DNA of 45,556 nucleotides from Lachnospiraceae bacterium UBA7060. Its GTDB lineage: Bacteria; Bacillota; Clostridia; Lachnospirales; Lachnospiraceae. The notes beneath the pieces were generated by a model that made no database searches, had not been told where the DNA came from, and saw only the letters and a list, made by a program, of their open reading frames with translations. The stretch covers positions 1 to 45,556 of the forward strand of contig DLAA01000025.1 in NCBI GenBank assembly GCA_002493835.1. Direction: 5' to 3'. Below are positions 26,128 through 35,302 of this stretch, piece by piece. Positions within the stretch are counted from its first letter, which is position 1. Each line of letters starts with the position of its first letter. The position numbers and the translations under genes are program-made.

Positions 26128-26156
26128 ATTATATGTCAAAATCGGTATAAAAGCAA
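26128..26156 (-). promoter_or_regulatory. Vegetative promoter of the HD-GYP/hybrid kinase operon
   Basis: On the minus strand TTGCTT (26151-26156), a 17-base spacer and a perfect TATAAT (26128-26133), about 50 bases before the HD-GYP start. Confidence 0.7.
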
Positions 26157-26202
26157 GAAATCGAGAGGCTTATCGGTAACAGATTTTGACAGGGTGAATT
26201 GT

Positions 26203-26232
26203 TTGCGCAACGTACCGTATTTATGTTATGAT
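26203..26232 (+). promoter_or_regulatory. Possible promoter of the helicase operon
   Basis: TTGCGC (26203-26208), 18 bases, TATGAT (26227-26232). An alternative pairing uses TTGTTT a few bases earlier with TATGTT. Either would start transcription 25-35 bases before the helicase ATG. Confidence 0.4.
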
Positions 26233-26269
26233 TAATTATATATTAACTAAAGCGGATGGAATTTAGAAT

Positions 26270-28270
26270 ATGGAACAAAGTACTAGGAAGCAGAGCGAAG
26301 ACAAAGTGAGATTACAGGAGAAAGCCGGGAGACAGACAGAGCTTCAAGACGGGATTCCGAAGAGGCTTTGGTCGGTCTATGAGAAGGCTTTTCTCTCTTT
26401 TTCGCCGGAAGAAAACCGCAAATTTACAAGGAGCACGGAGAAGCAGCTCGGCCAGTTGGAGCGCCGTATCATTCGCAAGAAAAGGCAGGAAAATCATCAA
26501 GTGCTGGCGGATATGAAGGATCTGCATAAAAAAGTGGCGCAGATTGGTTATACCGTGGTGCTCAAGGATACCCGGTGGCTTAAGAAATACCGCCGTGTGG
26601 TGCGGCTTTTAGCGAAACTGGACATTGGTTTTTTGAAGAAAATGGCGCCGGGTGCAGTGCCGGATGATATTGCCGGGATGGAGAAGACGGCAGCGCTTCT
26701 TCGGACGAAATCTCTCTATGAGATATACAAAGAAGAGTACATGCAGTACTTGGTGGGGCAGCGGATTGAGGAGCTGATGGAGGCGGAGCCGGAGAGGCAG
26801 TACCCGGAGGCCAGGGGAATGAAGCGGCGCTTTATTCTCCATATCGGGCCGACCAACAGCGGCAAGACCTATGAGGCATTGCAGCGCTTAAAGCAGGCAT
26901 ATCACGGAATTTATCTGGGGCCGCTTAGGCTTTTGGCACTGGAAGTCTATGACCGTATGATGGCGGCAGGGATTCCCTGCGATATGGTTACAGGAGAGGA
27001 AACTATCCGTACGCCGGGGAGTTTTGTCCAGGCTTCCACGGTGGAAATTTTGGATATCAGGGAAACATATGATATTGCGGTGATTGACGAAGCGCAGATG
27101 ATGGCTGATGAGAACAGGGGCAGTTATTGGACGAGGGCAATTCTTGGGATCCGGGCGGAAGAAATCCATGTCTGCTGTTCCGGCACGGCGGAGAGCCTTT
27201 TAGTCAGAATGCTTGCGCGCTGCAAAGATGAGTGTGAGATTGTTAGGCATAAGCGTAATACGAAGCTGCAGTTTATCCCCGAACGTTATGATATGGCCAA
27301 GGATGTGGAACCGGGAGATGCGCTGATTGCTTTTTCAAAGAAAAATGTGCTGGCTATCGCAGCTGCTTTGGAGGGACGCGGCATCCATGCCAGTGTGATT
27401 TACGGGAATCTCCCGCCTCAGACCAGGCAGGAGCAAGTGCGGCTGTTCACGGAAGGGATCAATCAGGTGGTGGTGGCAACGGATGCCATCGGCATGGGAA
27501 TCAATCTGCCGATCCGCAGAGTGGTTTTTATGAATACAACGAAATTTGACGGTGTGGGGAAGAGGCGTCTTCTCGCGGAGGAGATCAGACAGATCGCGGG
27601 CCGGGCAGGCCGGTACGGCTTTTATGACACCGGCTATGTGCAGTCAGCGATGGACATGGAATATGTGGGAAAGAAGCTTGCGGAACCATTTTATCCGCTT
27701 CGCAGGGCAAGGGTTGGTTTCCCGGAAGTGCTTCTTGACATAGATATAGAGCTCGATGAGATTATAGAGGCGTGGGAGAAGACCGGTAATCCGCCTATGT
27801 ACGATAAAATCTCCATGAAGGAGAGTGTTGACAAGTATAGATATCTGAGGGATTACAGAAAAAAGATTTCTTATATGGAAGATAGGAAGCTGGTGCTTAC
27901 CCTGATTACCTGTCCTTTTGACGTGAAGGACAGAGAGGTGCTTAGGCTGTGGCTGCGCTACTGTGAAAAGCCCGAAAAGAGGCAGGACTGTCCTATGCTT
28001 CCAAGGGATTTTTCACTGGAGGGATTGGAATCTTATTATAAGCAGCTTGATCTCTACACGCAGTTTTCTGCCAGAATGGCTTGGGTGGTTGACAAGGAAG
28101 AGGTGGCTGCCAACAGAGAGTGGGCTCAGCATGAGATAGGCGAGCTTTTGAAAGATGATAAAGGGCAGTTTGAAAAAAAATGCCGTGTCTGTGGAAGATC
28201 GCTTGCATGGAATGCGGCATATCCGATCTGCGACCGCTGTTATCGGAAGATGGGGAAGGAACAGCTATGA
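26270..28270 (+). CDS. Suv3-like DExH RNA helicase with C-terminal zinc finger
   Basis: The 666-residue protein has a charged helical N-terminus (about 1-185), then a superfamily 2 helicase core: GPTNSGKT at 193-200, LGPLRLLALEV, DEAQMM from Asp273, SGTAES, VVATDAIGMGINLP and QIAGRAGRYG. GPTNSGKT, PLRLLA and DEAQM are the signature of the Suv3 group, known as the RNA helicase of the mitochondrial degradosome. The tail adds Cys638, Cys641, Cys654 and Cys657, a likely zinc-binding CxxC-x12-CxxC finger. It probably unwinds structured RNA for decay or processing, although no nuclease is encoded nearby. The stop overlaps the next gene's start (ATGA). The ribosome site is weak (GGATGG). Confidence 0.92.
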   Translation: MEQSTRKQSEDKVRLQEKAGRQTELQDGIPKRLWSVYEKAFLSFSPEENRKFTRSTEKQLGQLERRIIRKKRQENHQVLADMKDLHKKVAQIGYTVVLKDTRWLKKYRRVVRLLAKLDIGFLKKMAPGAVPDDIAGMEKTAALLRTKSLYEIYKEEYMQYLVGQRIEELMEAEPERQYPEARGMKRRFILHIGPTNSGKTYEALQRLKQAYHGIYLGPLRLLALEVYDRMMAAGIPCDMVTGEETIRTPGSFVQASTVEILDIRETYDIAVIDEAQMMADENRGSYWTRAILGIRAEEIHVCCSGTAESLLVRMLARCKDECEIVRHKRNTKLQFIPERYDMAKDVEPGDALIAFSKKNVLAIAAALEGRGIHASVIYGNLPPQTRQEQVRLFTEGINQVVVATDAIGMGINLPIRRVVFMNTTKFDGVGKRRLLAEEIRQIAGRAGRYGFYDTGYVQSAMDMEYVGKKLAEPFYPLRRARVGFPEVLLDIDIELDEIIEAWEKTGNPPMYDKISMKESVDKYRYLRDYRKKISYMEDRKLVLTLITCPFDVKDREVLRLWLRYCEKPEKRQDCPMLPRDFSLEGLESYYKQLDLYTQFSARMAWVVDKEEVAANREWAQHEIGELLKDDKGQFEKKCRVCGRSLAWNAAYPICDRCYRKMGKEQL

Positions 28271-28938
28271 TTTACACCTACTATACAGATGTAGGATGTC
28301 TTGATAATGACGTTCTGTTTCAGGAAAAGCTTTATCGTGTCTCACCCTACAGGCAGCAAAAGATTGCGCTTTTGCGGCACAGGAAGGACAAAAATAGAAG
28401 TCTCGGTGCGGGGCTTCTGCTGGATCATGGACTTGCTCTCTACGGCCTGCAGGAGAGAAGTGCAGAGTTTGAGATCGGGAAGTGGGGCAAGCCTTCTTTG
28501 AAATATCATCCGGAGATATGTTTTTCTGTGTCTCATTCCGGTGACTATGCCATCTGTACCATCGGTGACAAACCTGTGGGAAACGATATTGAGCGTGTGA
28601 AGGATGGACGGCTCAAGGTGGCGGACAGATACTTTACAACAGAGGAATTGGAATGGCTTTATGCTGCGGGAGAGGAGGAGAGAATCCTGCGCATGTTCCG
28701 CATCTGGACTATGAAGGAGAGCTTTTTGAAGGCTACCGGAAGAGGAATGTCTCTGTCTCTTAAGGATTTTGCGATTCGTATGGATGAGGAGTCGGGGAGA
28801 GCCAGGGTGAGACATTCCTTTGACGCGAAATATTATTATATGAAAGAGTATCAGGAAATTGACGGTTATTGTACGGCCGTCTGCTGTCAGGAGAGCGGGG
28901 ATATTGCCTACAGCATGATTCCAGTAGAATTATATTGA
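28267..28938 (+). CDS. 4'-phosphopantetheinyl transferase, Sfp type
   Basis: The 223-residue protein shows the Sfp hallmarks: VSHSGDYAICTI, the Mg-binding pair Asp107 and Glu109 in GNDIERV, and WTMKESFLKATGRG with Lys150, Glu151 and Lys155. It moves the phosphopantetheine arm from coenzyme A to carrier-protein serines. Proteins of this size usually serve secondary-metabolite synthases, but none is in the window, so the carrier is unknown. The ATG overlaps the helicase stop and AAGGA lies a few bases before it. The frame is open upstream inside the helicase gene, which is not meaningful. Confidence 0.93.
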   Translation: MIYTYYTDVGCLDNDVLFQEKLYRVSPYRQQKIALLRHRKDKNRSLGAGLLLDHGLALYGLQERSAEFEIGKWGKPSLKYHPEICFSVSHSGDYAICTIGDKPVGNDIERVKDGRLKVADRYFTTEELEWLYAAGEEERILRMFRIWTMKESFLKATGRGMSLSLKDFAIRMDEESGRARVRHSFDAKYYYMKEYQEIDGYCTAVCCQESGDIAYSMIPVELY

Positions 28939-28973
28939 ATATATTGAAAGCTTGTGGGGGTGGGGAAGGCAGA

Positions 28974-29951
28974 ATGCGGAGGAAAAAGAAAATGCAGCTT
29001 GCGGTGGTATTGTTTGCGGTTCTTTTTGCAATTTATACCATATTTGTCTATTTTCTGGTGAGTGCCTGTCTGGTTCCTTCTTTTATGGATAAGCTGCATG
29101 CCTTTGAAGATATTACCAGAAAGTGTTACAGTGAGCAGGTGCAGACGGATGATATCAAAGAGAATAGGACACAGCTTCTCAGTGGGACACAGGAGTGGCT
29201 TAAGACAGCGCAGCGAAAGAAAATTCAGGTGAGAACGACTGACGGCTATCGGCTCACGGCGGAGGAATTTCCGGCGGACACAGGAGAAAAATGGGTGCTT
29301 CTTCTGCATGGCTATACAGGCTGGAAGGAGGAAATGTACCAGTTTGCATGCTGGTATCAAAAGCAGGGTTATTCTGTACTCGTGCCGGATCTTCGCTGTC
29401 AGGGCGAGAGCGAGGGAGATTTTATCGGTATGGGCTGGACAGACCACTTTGACTGTATGCTCTGGATTGACCATATTTTAGAACACTCGCCGGAGGCGGA
29501 CATTGTGCTGCACGGGCAGTCCATGGGCGCTGCCACGGCTCTGATCGTGGCTGGGTCGCCGGAGGCTTCCGAGCATATCAAGGCGGTGATCTCCGACAGT
29601 GCCTACACGGAGGCCTATGAAATGTTTGGCGATAAGATCACGGAGTGGTTTCATCTGCCGGCGGCTCCTTTTGTGGATTCGGCTTGTGTGATGCTGCGCT
29701 TAAGAGGCGGCTACAATTTGAAGGATGCTTCCCCCATCAGCGCCGTGGCAAAAAGTGAGATCCCGACCCTGTTTATACACGGAGATGAAGACCGGATGAT
29801 CGATGTGCGCATGTCCTATGAGTTATTTGAGGCGGCTTCTTGCGAAAAGGAGCTGTTCATTGTGGAGGGGGCGGGACATGCCCAGGCGCAGGATAAAGAT
29901 CCCGGCGTTTATTACGGAAGAATCGGTGAATTTTTGGAGCGTTATCTTTAA
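28974..29951 (+). CDS. Membrane-anchored alpha/beta hydrolase
   Basis: The 325-residue protein has one N-terminal membrane helix (about 8-30) and then an alpha/beta hydrolase domain with LLLHGYTGWKEEMY, the nucleophile elbow GQSMGAAT, HGDEDRMID and GAGHAQA, giving the Ser-Asp-His triad. It resembles the YqkD/Bem46 type of esterase or peptidase-like hydrolases; the substrate is unknown. The domain should face outside the cell. The ATG at 28974 follows GGGGAAGG; the longer frame from 28869 overlaps the Sfp gene. It probably shares a message with the Sfp gene (gap 35 bases) and the EAL gene (gap 21 bases). Confidence 0.9.
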   Translation: MRRKKKMQLAVVLFAVLFAIYTIFVYFLVSACLVPSFMDKLHAFEDITRKCYSEQVQTDDIKENRTQLLSGTQEWLKTAQRKKIQVRTTDGYRLTAEEFPADTGEKWVLLLHGYTGWKEEMYQFACWYQKQGYSVLVPDLRCQGESEGDFIGMGWTDHFDCMLWIDHILEHSPEADIVLHGQSMGAATALIVAGSPEASEHIKAVISDSAYTEAYEMFGDKITEWFHLPAAPFVDSACVMLRLRGGYNLKDASPISAVAKSEIPTLFIHGDEDRMIDVRMSYELFEAASCEKELFIVEGAGHAQAQDKDPGVYYGRIGEFLERYL

Positions 29952-29972
29952 GATAACGGGAAAGGCGAACCT

Positions 29973-32876
29973 ATGTGCAGCATATTGAGGAAAAAATGGC
30001 GTGGAGCCGCAGCAGGCATGCTCGCAGCAGGGATACTGCTTGCGTTTCCTTTTGGACGGGAGGAGCCGGATGTAGTTTATGGAGCAGAGAAACGCACAGT
30101 GCGGGTGAGCTTTTTCCCGATGGGAGGTTATCATGAGACTTTACCGGACGGAAGCCTGTCCGGAATGGATGTGGAATATCTGGATAATTTGTGTGATTTT
30201 GTAAACTGGAATGTGGAGTATGTTCCCTGTGAAAGCTGGAATGAAGCTCTTGAGATGCTTTCGAACAAGGAGGTAGATCTGGTGGGATCCGCCCAGTATT
30301 CCGCGCAGCGGGCAGAAAGTTACCAGTATGCGAATCTGGCAAACGGATATACTTTTGGAGCAATAGCTGTGAAGAGCGACAGCCTGCTGGCCTATGAGGA
30401 TTTTGATGCCATGGAGGATATCACTTATGGCGTTGTGGCTACCTATGTCAGAAAACAGGAATTTATGGAATATCTCAAGGGACACGGCATCGAAAGCCCA
30501 AAGCTTCGTGAGTATGAGGACACGGCCGCTTTGCAGGAGGCGCTTTCTGAGGGAAAGATCGATGCGCTGGTGCACTCGCTTACGGAGATCAGAGAGGGAC
30601 AGAGGGTGATTGGCCGTTTTGCCCCCATGCCGCTTTACTATATTACATATCCGGGTAATGACGATTTGATGCTGGAGTTAAATCAGGGGATCGCGGATGT
30701 CAAGATGAATCGTCCTGAGTTGGAGAATGAACTGATGGTGAAATATTATGACAGCCGTCTGGATCATACCATTCTTCTGACAAGGGAGGAGAAAGAATAC
30801 ATCCGCCAGAAACAGAGAATGAAGGTGGGTTATCTGGATGGCTATTACCCGTTTTCCTATGAGGAGGAGGAAAGCTACAGAGGACTTGTCCGGCAGATGC
30901 TTGAGGAAGTGTCGGTGAGTACGGGACTTACCTTCGACTATGTCGGGATGAAGGACATGGATGAGGCTAAGGATGCGCTTGTGCGCGGCGACATTGATAT
31001 CATAGGGTACTGCGGCGAGAGGACAGGAAATATCAGACAGGCGGGAATCACCATCACGAAGGTTTACGCCCAGGTGCCCCGCGTCGTTATCACGAAGCGC
31101 GGAGGCAGGACGGAGGAACTGCATACCCTTGCAGTGACAGGAGACAATCTCTCCGAGGAGGGAGGCATCTCTTTTGGAGAAGGGGCGCAGCTTTTGATTT
31201 TGGATGATCAGAGAAAATGCCTGCAGGCGGTGCGCTCCGGCAAGGCGGATGCGGCGCTGTGCGACGGCTATATGGCGGAATACCTTCTCGGCTCCAATCT
31301 GGGCTTTGGACAGCTGGAAATCCATACGGTTTTGAGTGATGTGCACAGTATCCGCATGGCAGTCCGAGATGATGCGCAGTCGCCTCTTTTGGGAATTTTG
31401 AACAAGGAGCTTTTGGAAGTTACTGACAAGATGGTAAATGACTACATGCTGCAGGACAACTTTTATTCCAAGATCAGCGTGGACAGTTTTATCAGGGATC
31501 ACAGCATTACCATTATTCTTGCGCTGCTTTCTGCCGCCGTCCTTGTCATCTTTGTGCTCTATCGTATGCTGGAAAACAGCAGAAGGATCCAGAAACTGAT
31601 GTATAAGGATACGGATTTCAATATCTGGAATTTAAATTATCTGAAGTACAGAGCGTCACTCAAACTGGAAGCAGATACAGACAGAAAGTACGCCATCGCG
31701 TATACGGATATCTGTCAGTTTCAGAGCTATAACACGCTCTACGGATGGAGTGCGGGACAAAGACTTTTGGAACGCATTATCGAGGTGCTCTCGAAGGAGA
31801 TTGACAGTGAGAGAGAACTCTATGCCAGAAGCTATGGAAGCCATTTTGTGCTCTTTGTGTGCTGCGAAGATATAGAGGAGCTGGCGGAGCGCATGCTGGC
31901 CATGGCAGATCGGATTTCTGATCATATCTATGAGAAGGAGGGCATCCGTATGGCCCAGGCTGTGGGCATCTGTGGTATTGAGGAGAAGGATACAGATATT
32001 CAGCTTGCACTTTCCTACGCCATTCAGGCCGTGGACCCTTTGAAGGACAGCCACAGCAATGCGGTGAGAATCTACGATGAGGAGCTCAGAGAGAAGCTTA
32101 AGGAGCAGCATGAGAGGGAAAAGCTGTTGGATTCCGTAGATTTTCGGAAGGATTTCGTGGCATACTATCAGGCAAAGGTGGACATCAGGGACGAGAGTGT
32201 GGTGGGAGCGGAGGCGCTTGTGCGCTTTAAAGATCCTTCGGCTGACGGTGCAATACGGGCGCCCGGATTTTTCGTGCCCTACTACGAGCAGACGGGAAAA
32301 ATCACAGAGATCGATTTTTTTGTGATGGAGAGTGTATGTAAGATGCTGCGAAAGAGGCTTGACCAGGGACTTTCCGTAGTCCCCGTATCCTGCAATTTTT
32401 CCAGGTCGCATTTTGTGAAAGACGGATTCCCGGAGCGGTTTGTGTCCCTCATCGAGAAGTATCAAATTCCCAGGGATTTGATTGAGGTGGAGATTACGGA
32501 GACGCTGGTGGTGGAGGAAATGCAGCAGCAGAAGGTAAAGGAAAACGTGGACAGCCTTAAGAAAAAGGGTGTACATCTGTCCATCGATGACTTTGGCTCC
32601 GGTTATTCATCGCTGGGTGTATTTGAACAGATCCCGGCGTCAGTGATTAAACTTGACAGATCTTTCCTGCTCAATAATGAAAATCGCGTGCGGCAGGTGC
32701 AGATTATGAAAAATATTGTAAATCTGGCAAGAGATTTGGAAGCGCAAGTGGTCTGCGAAGGCGTGGAGACAGAGAAGGATACGGAGCTGATGATGGAGAT
32801 CGGCGCCTATGTGGCCCAGGGTTACCGCTACTGCAAGCCTGTGCCGGAGAAAGTGTTTGAGGATATGCTTACATGA
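29973..32876 (+). CDS. EAL-domain c-di-GMP phosphodiesterase with two solute-binding sensor domains
   Basis: The 967-residue protein has a signal/anchor helix (about 10-28), two successive family-3 solute-binding-like domains (about 40-265 and 290-505) outside the membrane, and a transmembrane helix (about 512-534). A degenerate GGDEF domain follows, with YGSHF at 621-625 in place of GGDEF, then an EAL domain. The EAL part looks active: Glu747 in EAL, CNFSRSHF, EVEITETL, IDDFGSGYSS, KLDRSFL and CEGVETE. It should break down c-di-GMP in response to an outside ligand, perhaps an amino acid by analogy with the sensor family. The start follows AAAGG. The stop overlaps the next gene's first possible ATG. 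Confidence 0.94.
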   Translation: MCSILRKKWRGAAAGMLAAGILLAFPFGREEPDVVYGAEKRTVRVSFFPMGGYHETLPDGSLSGMDVEYLDNLCDFVNWNVEYVPCESWNEALEMLSNKEVDLVGSAQYSAQRAESYQYANLANGYTFGAIAVKSDSLLAYEDFDAMEDITYGVVATYVRKQEFMEYLKGHGIESPKLREYEDTAALQEALSEGKIDALVHSLTEIREGQRVIGRFAPMPLYYITYPGNDDLMLELNQGIADVKMNRPELENELMVKYYDSRLDHTILLTREEKEYIRQKQRMKVGYLDGYYPFSYEEEESYRGLVRQMLEEVSVSTGLTFDYVGMKDMDEAKDALVRGDIDIIGYCGERTGNIRQAGITITKVYAQVPRVVITKRGGRTEELHTLAVTGDNLSEEGGISFGEGAQLLILDDQRKCLQAVRSGKADAALCDGYMAEYLLGSNLGFGQLEIHTVLSDVHSIRMAVRDDAQSPLLGILNKELLEVTDKMVNDYMLQDNFYSKISVDSFIRDHSITIILALLSAAVLVIFVLYRMLENSRRIQKLMYKDTDFNIWNLNYLKYRASLKLEADTDRKYAIAYTDICQFQSYNTLYGWSAGQRLLERIIEVLSKEIDSERELYARSYGSHFVLFVCCEDIEELAERMLAMADRISDHIYEKEGIRMAQAVGICGIEEKDTDIQLALSYAIQAVDPLKDSHSNAVRIYDEELREKLKEQHEREKLLDSVDFRKDFVAYYQAKVDIRDESVVGAEALVRFKDPSADGAIRAPGFFVPYYEQTGKITEIDFFVMESVCKMLRKRLDQGLSVVPVSCNFSRSHFVKDGFPERFVSLIEKYQIPRDLIEVEITETLVVEEMQQQKVKENVDSLKKKGVHLSIDDFGSGYSSLGVFEQIPASVIKLDRSFLLNNENRVRQVQIMKNIVNLARDLEAQVVCEGVETEKDTELMMEIGAYVAQGYRYCKPVPEKVFEDMLT

Positions 32877-33628
32877 GGGGAAAAATAATGGTTTGGCTGT
32901 GTGCCTTGGCGGCACTGTTGTGCTTTTTATATTGTTTTATCGTTTTCAGCATCCGTTCTGGGAGCCGTTTCTATTTGATCTGGGGGCTGGGGGGATTGTT
33001 TTTCCTCGGACTCGCATGGATGATTAAAATTGACTTGTGGAGTCAGCTCCCTCAGGCGGTACGGCGGGCGGCCGGAGTCGTTTTGTTAATCGGAATTTTG
33101 AATTTTGTTGTGGTGGAGAGCTGTATTTTTACCCACTACAGGGATCAGGGCAGACCGGATTTGGATTATATCATTGTTCTGGGAGCGCAGATGAAGCCGG
33201 GAGGGCCAAGCGCGGTTCTCAAGTTCCGTCTGGATGCGGCCTATGACTACCTGACGGCAAATGAGGATACGCTCTGCGTGGTTTCCGGCGGACAGGGGGC
33301 CAATGAGCCCTGTACGGAAGCTGAGGGGATGTATCTCTATCTGGTGGATAGAGGGATTGCACCGGAGCGGATTATTATGGAGGACAAATCCACGGACACT
33401 TCCGAGAATATTGCTTTCAGCGCTGCGCTTATCGGCGGAACCGACAAGGATGTGGGGATTGTCACCAACAATTTTCATGTGTTCCGGGGTGTGATGTTAG
33501 CCAGACATGCGGGGTTTGAAGATGCCTGTGGCATTTCAGCCCGCTCAAATGTCTATTTTCAGCCCAATAATCTGGTGCGGGAATTTTTCGGGGTAATGAA
33601 AGATTTGGTCTGTGGAAATTTATTTTAG
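32873..33628 (+). CDS. YdcF/SanA-like DUF218 membrane protein
   Basis: The protein (251 residues, or 246 from ATG 32888) has two or three N-terminal membrane helices (to about residue 90). A DUF218 domain follows with YIIVLGAQMKPGGPSAVLKFRLDAAYDYL, VVSGGQGANEPCTEAEGMYLYL and DTSENIAFSA. This family includes YdcF and SanA, linked to envelope integrity, with unknown chemistry. Two starts are possible: 32873 overlaps the upstream stop (ATGA), while 32888 has AGGGG with 7 bases spacing and is a better fit to the ribosome site. It is the last gene of the helicase-EAL run. Confidence 0.9.
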   Translation: MRGKIMVWLCALAALLCFLYCFIVFSIRSGSRFYLIWGLGGLFFLGLAWMIKIDLWSQLPQAVRRAAGVVLLIGILNFVVVESCIFTHYRDQGRPDLDYIIVLGAQMKPGGPSAVLKFRLDAAYDYLTANEDTLCVVSGGQGANEPCTEAEGMYLYLVDRGIAPERIIMEDKSTDTSENIAFSAALIGGTDKDVGIVTNNFHVFRGVMLARHAGFEDACGISARSNVYFQPNNLVREFFGVMKDLVCGNLF

Positions 33629-33719
33629 GCTGTCTGCGGGTCGCAGGCTCCCACAGTCATATGGTACACTTATTTTCGCATGGCTGAGCCATTAAGATCA
33701 ATTGTGTCATGTAAACTGC

Positions 33720-33749
33720 TTGACTTGTAACAGACAGTACGGTTAGAAT
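33720..33749 (+). promoter_or_regulatory. Vegetative promoter of the TPR lipoprotein gene
   Basis: TTGACT (33720-33725), 18 bases, TAGAAT (33744-33749), about 36 bases before the GTG start. The 90 bases before it hold short palindromes (CTGCG/CGCAG; ATGGCTGAGCCAT) but no T-tailed terminator. Confidence 0.6.
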
Positions 33750-33784
33750 AGAACAAGTACAGCGATTTGATATGGAGATAAACG

Positions 33785-34846
33785 GTGAGATTACAAGAGA
33801 GAAAAGGCAGGAAAAGAATAGAGATTGCGGCGGTTTTGCTGTGTGTGGTTTTGATGGGCTGTGGGGCGGAGGCTGAGCCGAGTTACACAAAACAGGGTAT
33901 GGAGGCTGTGAAAGCTCTTGATTATGACAAAGCGATCTCCTTGTTCCAGACAGCGGAGGAAAATGGGGAGGAGGAGCGGCTGCTCTATCGGGGGATGGGA
34001 CTTGCCTATCTGGGTAAGACAGATTATGAGGCGGCCATAGCTTATTTGGAGACAGCCTTAAGGATGGGCAGCAGCTGGGTGGAAGATTTGGATTTTGACA
34101 TCAATTATTATCTTGCCACGGCATATTACAAAAACGGCCGGCTGCAGGAGGCTGTGAAGGTTTATGATGCTATATTAGGGATACGGCCGGAGGAGACGAA
34201 TGCCTATTATCTGAGGGGCAGTGTGAAACTCTCGGAAGGAAACTTTGACGGGGCGAAGGCGGACTTTGACACTGCGGTTGCGCAGGATCCCAAAAATTAT
34301 GATCGTATGATCCGCATTTACATGGTGCTTGAAGAATATGGCTATAAGGAGGCAGGACAGGTCTATCTGCAAAACGCCATGACGGAGAATGAAAAGTCCA
34401 TTTCTGATTATGATATGGGACGAATATGTTATTATATGGGAGATTATGAGAATGCCAAGGGATTTCTGGAGAGGCTCAAGACAGCTTCGGATTATGGCGC
34501 TGCGCTCTATTTGGGAAGAACTTATGAAGCGCTGGGGGACTACAATTATGCGGCAAGTATTTATGCGGGCTATGCAGATTATGATCAGACAAAGGCGGAG
34601 ATTTACAATCAGTTAGGGCTCTGCCGTATGCAGCTTGGAGAGTACCAGACTGCTCTTGACGCCTTCCAGACGGCAATGAGTATCGAGGGAAATGATATGA
34701 TGCAGACATTAAAATTCAATGAGATCGCCACTTACGAGTATATGGGAGATTACAAGACGGCAGCAGCTCTGATGAACAGCTATCTGCGAAGCTACCCGGA
34801 TGACGAGACGGCAAAACGGGAGTACGAATTTCTACAGACCAGATAA
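33785..34846 (+). CDS. TPR-repeat lipoprotein
   Basis: The 353-residue protein begins with a basic stretch and a hydrophobic segment ending in LMGC, so Cys26 is the likely lipid-attachment site and the protein is exposed outside the membrane. The rest is about seven tetratricopeptide repeats, recognisable as A-x-x-Y-x-x-A-L-x-x patterns (AIAYLETALRMG, AVKVYDAILGIRP, AKADFDTAVAQDP, ALDAFQTAMSIEG). TPR proteins act as protein-binding scaffolds; the partner is unknown. The GTG start follows GGAG. It has its own promoter and precedes the Nudix-like gene. Confidence 0.88.
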   Translation: MRLQERKGRKRIEIAAVLLCVVLMGCGAEAEPSYTKQGMEAVKALDYDKAISLFQTAEENGEEERLLYRGMGLAYLGKTDYEAAIAYLETALRMGSSWVEDLDFDINYYLATAYYKNGRLQEAVKVYDAILGIRPEETNAYYLRGSVKLSEGNFDGAKADFDTAVAQDPKNYDRMIRIYMVLEEYGYKEAGQVYLQNAMTENEKSISDYDMGRICYYMGDYENAKGFLERLKTASDYGAALYLGRTYEALGDYNYAASIYAGYADYDQTKAEIYNQLGLCRMQLGEYQTALDAFQTAMSIEGNDMMQTLKFNEIATYEYMGDYKTAAALMNSYLRSYPDDETAKREYEFLQTR

Positions 34847-34897
34847 TAGGGTGAAAAGAAGTATGGAAGTTTTCATAAAATCAGGAAGGAGATTAAT

Positions 34898-35302
34898 ATG
34901 AAGGATACTTATGTGCGTGTGAAAGGTATTGTCAAAAAAGGGGATACATATCTTTTGCTGAAGAGATGGGTGGATGACCGCATTCCGGATCCCTTCGTAT
35001 GGGAGTTTATCGATGCGGAGGTACCTCATGGAGATGCGCCTGACGATACGATGCTCTCTGCGATTACGGAGCTCCTTTCCGTAAATGGAAAAATTGAGAA
35101 TATTGAGTATACTTGGTCACAGCTTCTCGGGGAGACTCACTGTGTGGGTATTGCCTATATCTGTTCCATTCCGGAGGAAGAGGAGTCCAATATCGTTTTA
35201 TCGGAGGATTACGGAAGTTATGAGTGGGTGAAAAGAGAAGATTTCCCGCTCTATATCGAGAATCAGTATGTGCTGAAGGATTTGGAGGGGAAGAGGCTGT
35301 GA
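34898..35302 (+). CDS. Nudix-fold protein with degenerate catalytic box
   Basis: The 134-residue sequence has the Nudix layout: a VKGIVKKGDTYLLLKR strand pair at the start, WEFIDAEVPHGDAPDDTMLSAITELLSVNG where the Nudix box is expected, and later strands with YEWVKREDFP. In active enzymes the box reads Gly-x5-Glu-x7-Arg-Glu-x-x-Glu-Glu; here Gly-Gly is replaced by Asp-Ala and the Arg-Glu...Glu-Glu part by AITELLS. It is thus probably inactive as a classical pyrophosphohydrolase and may bind a nucleotide instead. The stop overlaps the pyrF GTG (GTGA), so it is translationally coupled to pyrimidine synthesis. Confidence 0.7.
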   Translation: MKDTYVRVKGIVKKGDTYLLLKRWVDDRIPDPFVWEFIDAEVPHGDAPDDTMLSAITELLSVNGKIENIEYTWSQLLGETHCVGIAYICSIPEEEESNIVLSEDYGSYEWVKREDFPLYIENQYVLKDLEGKRL

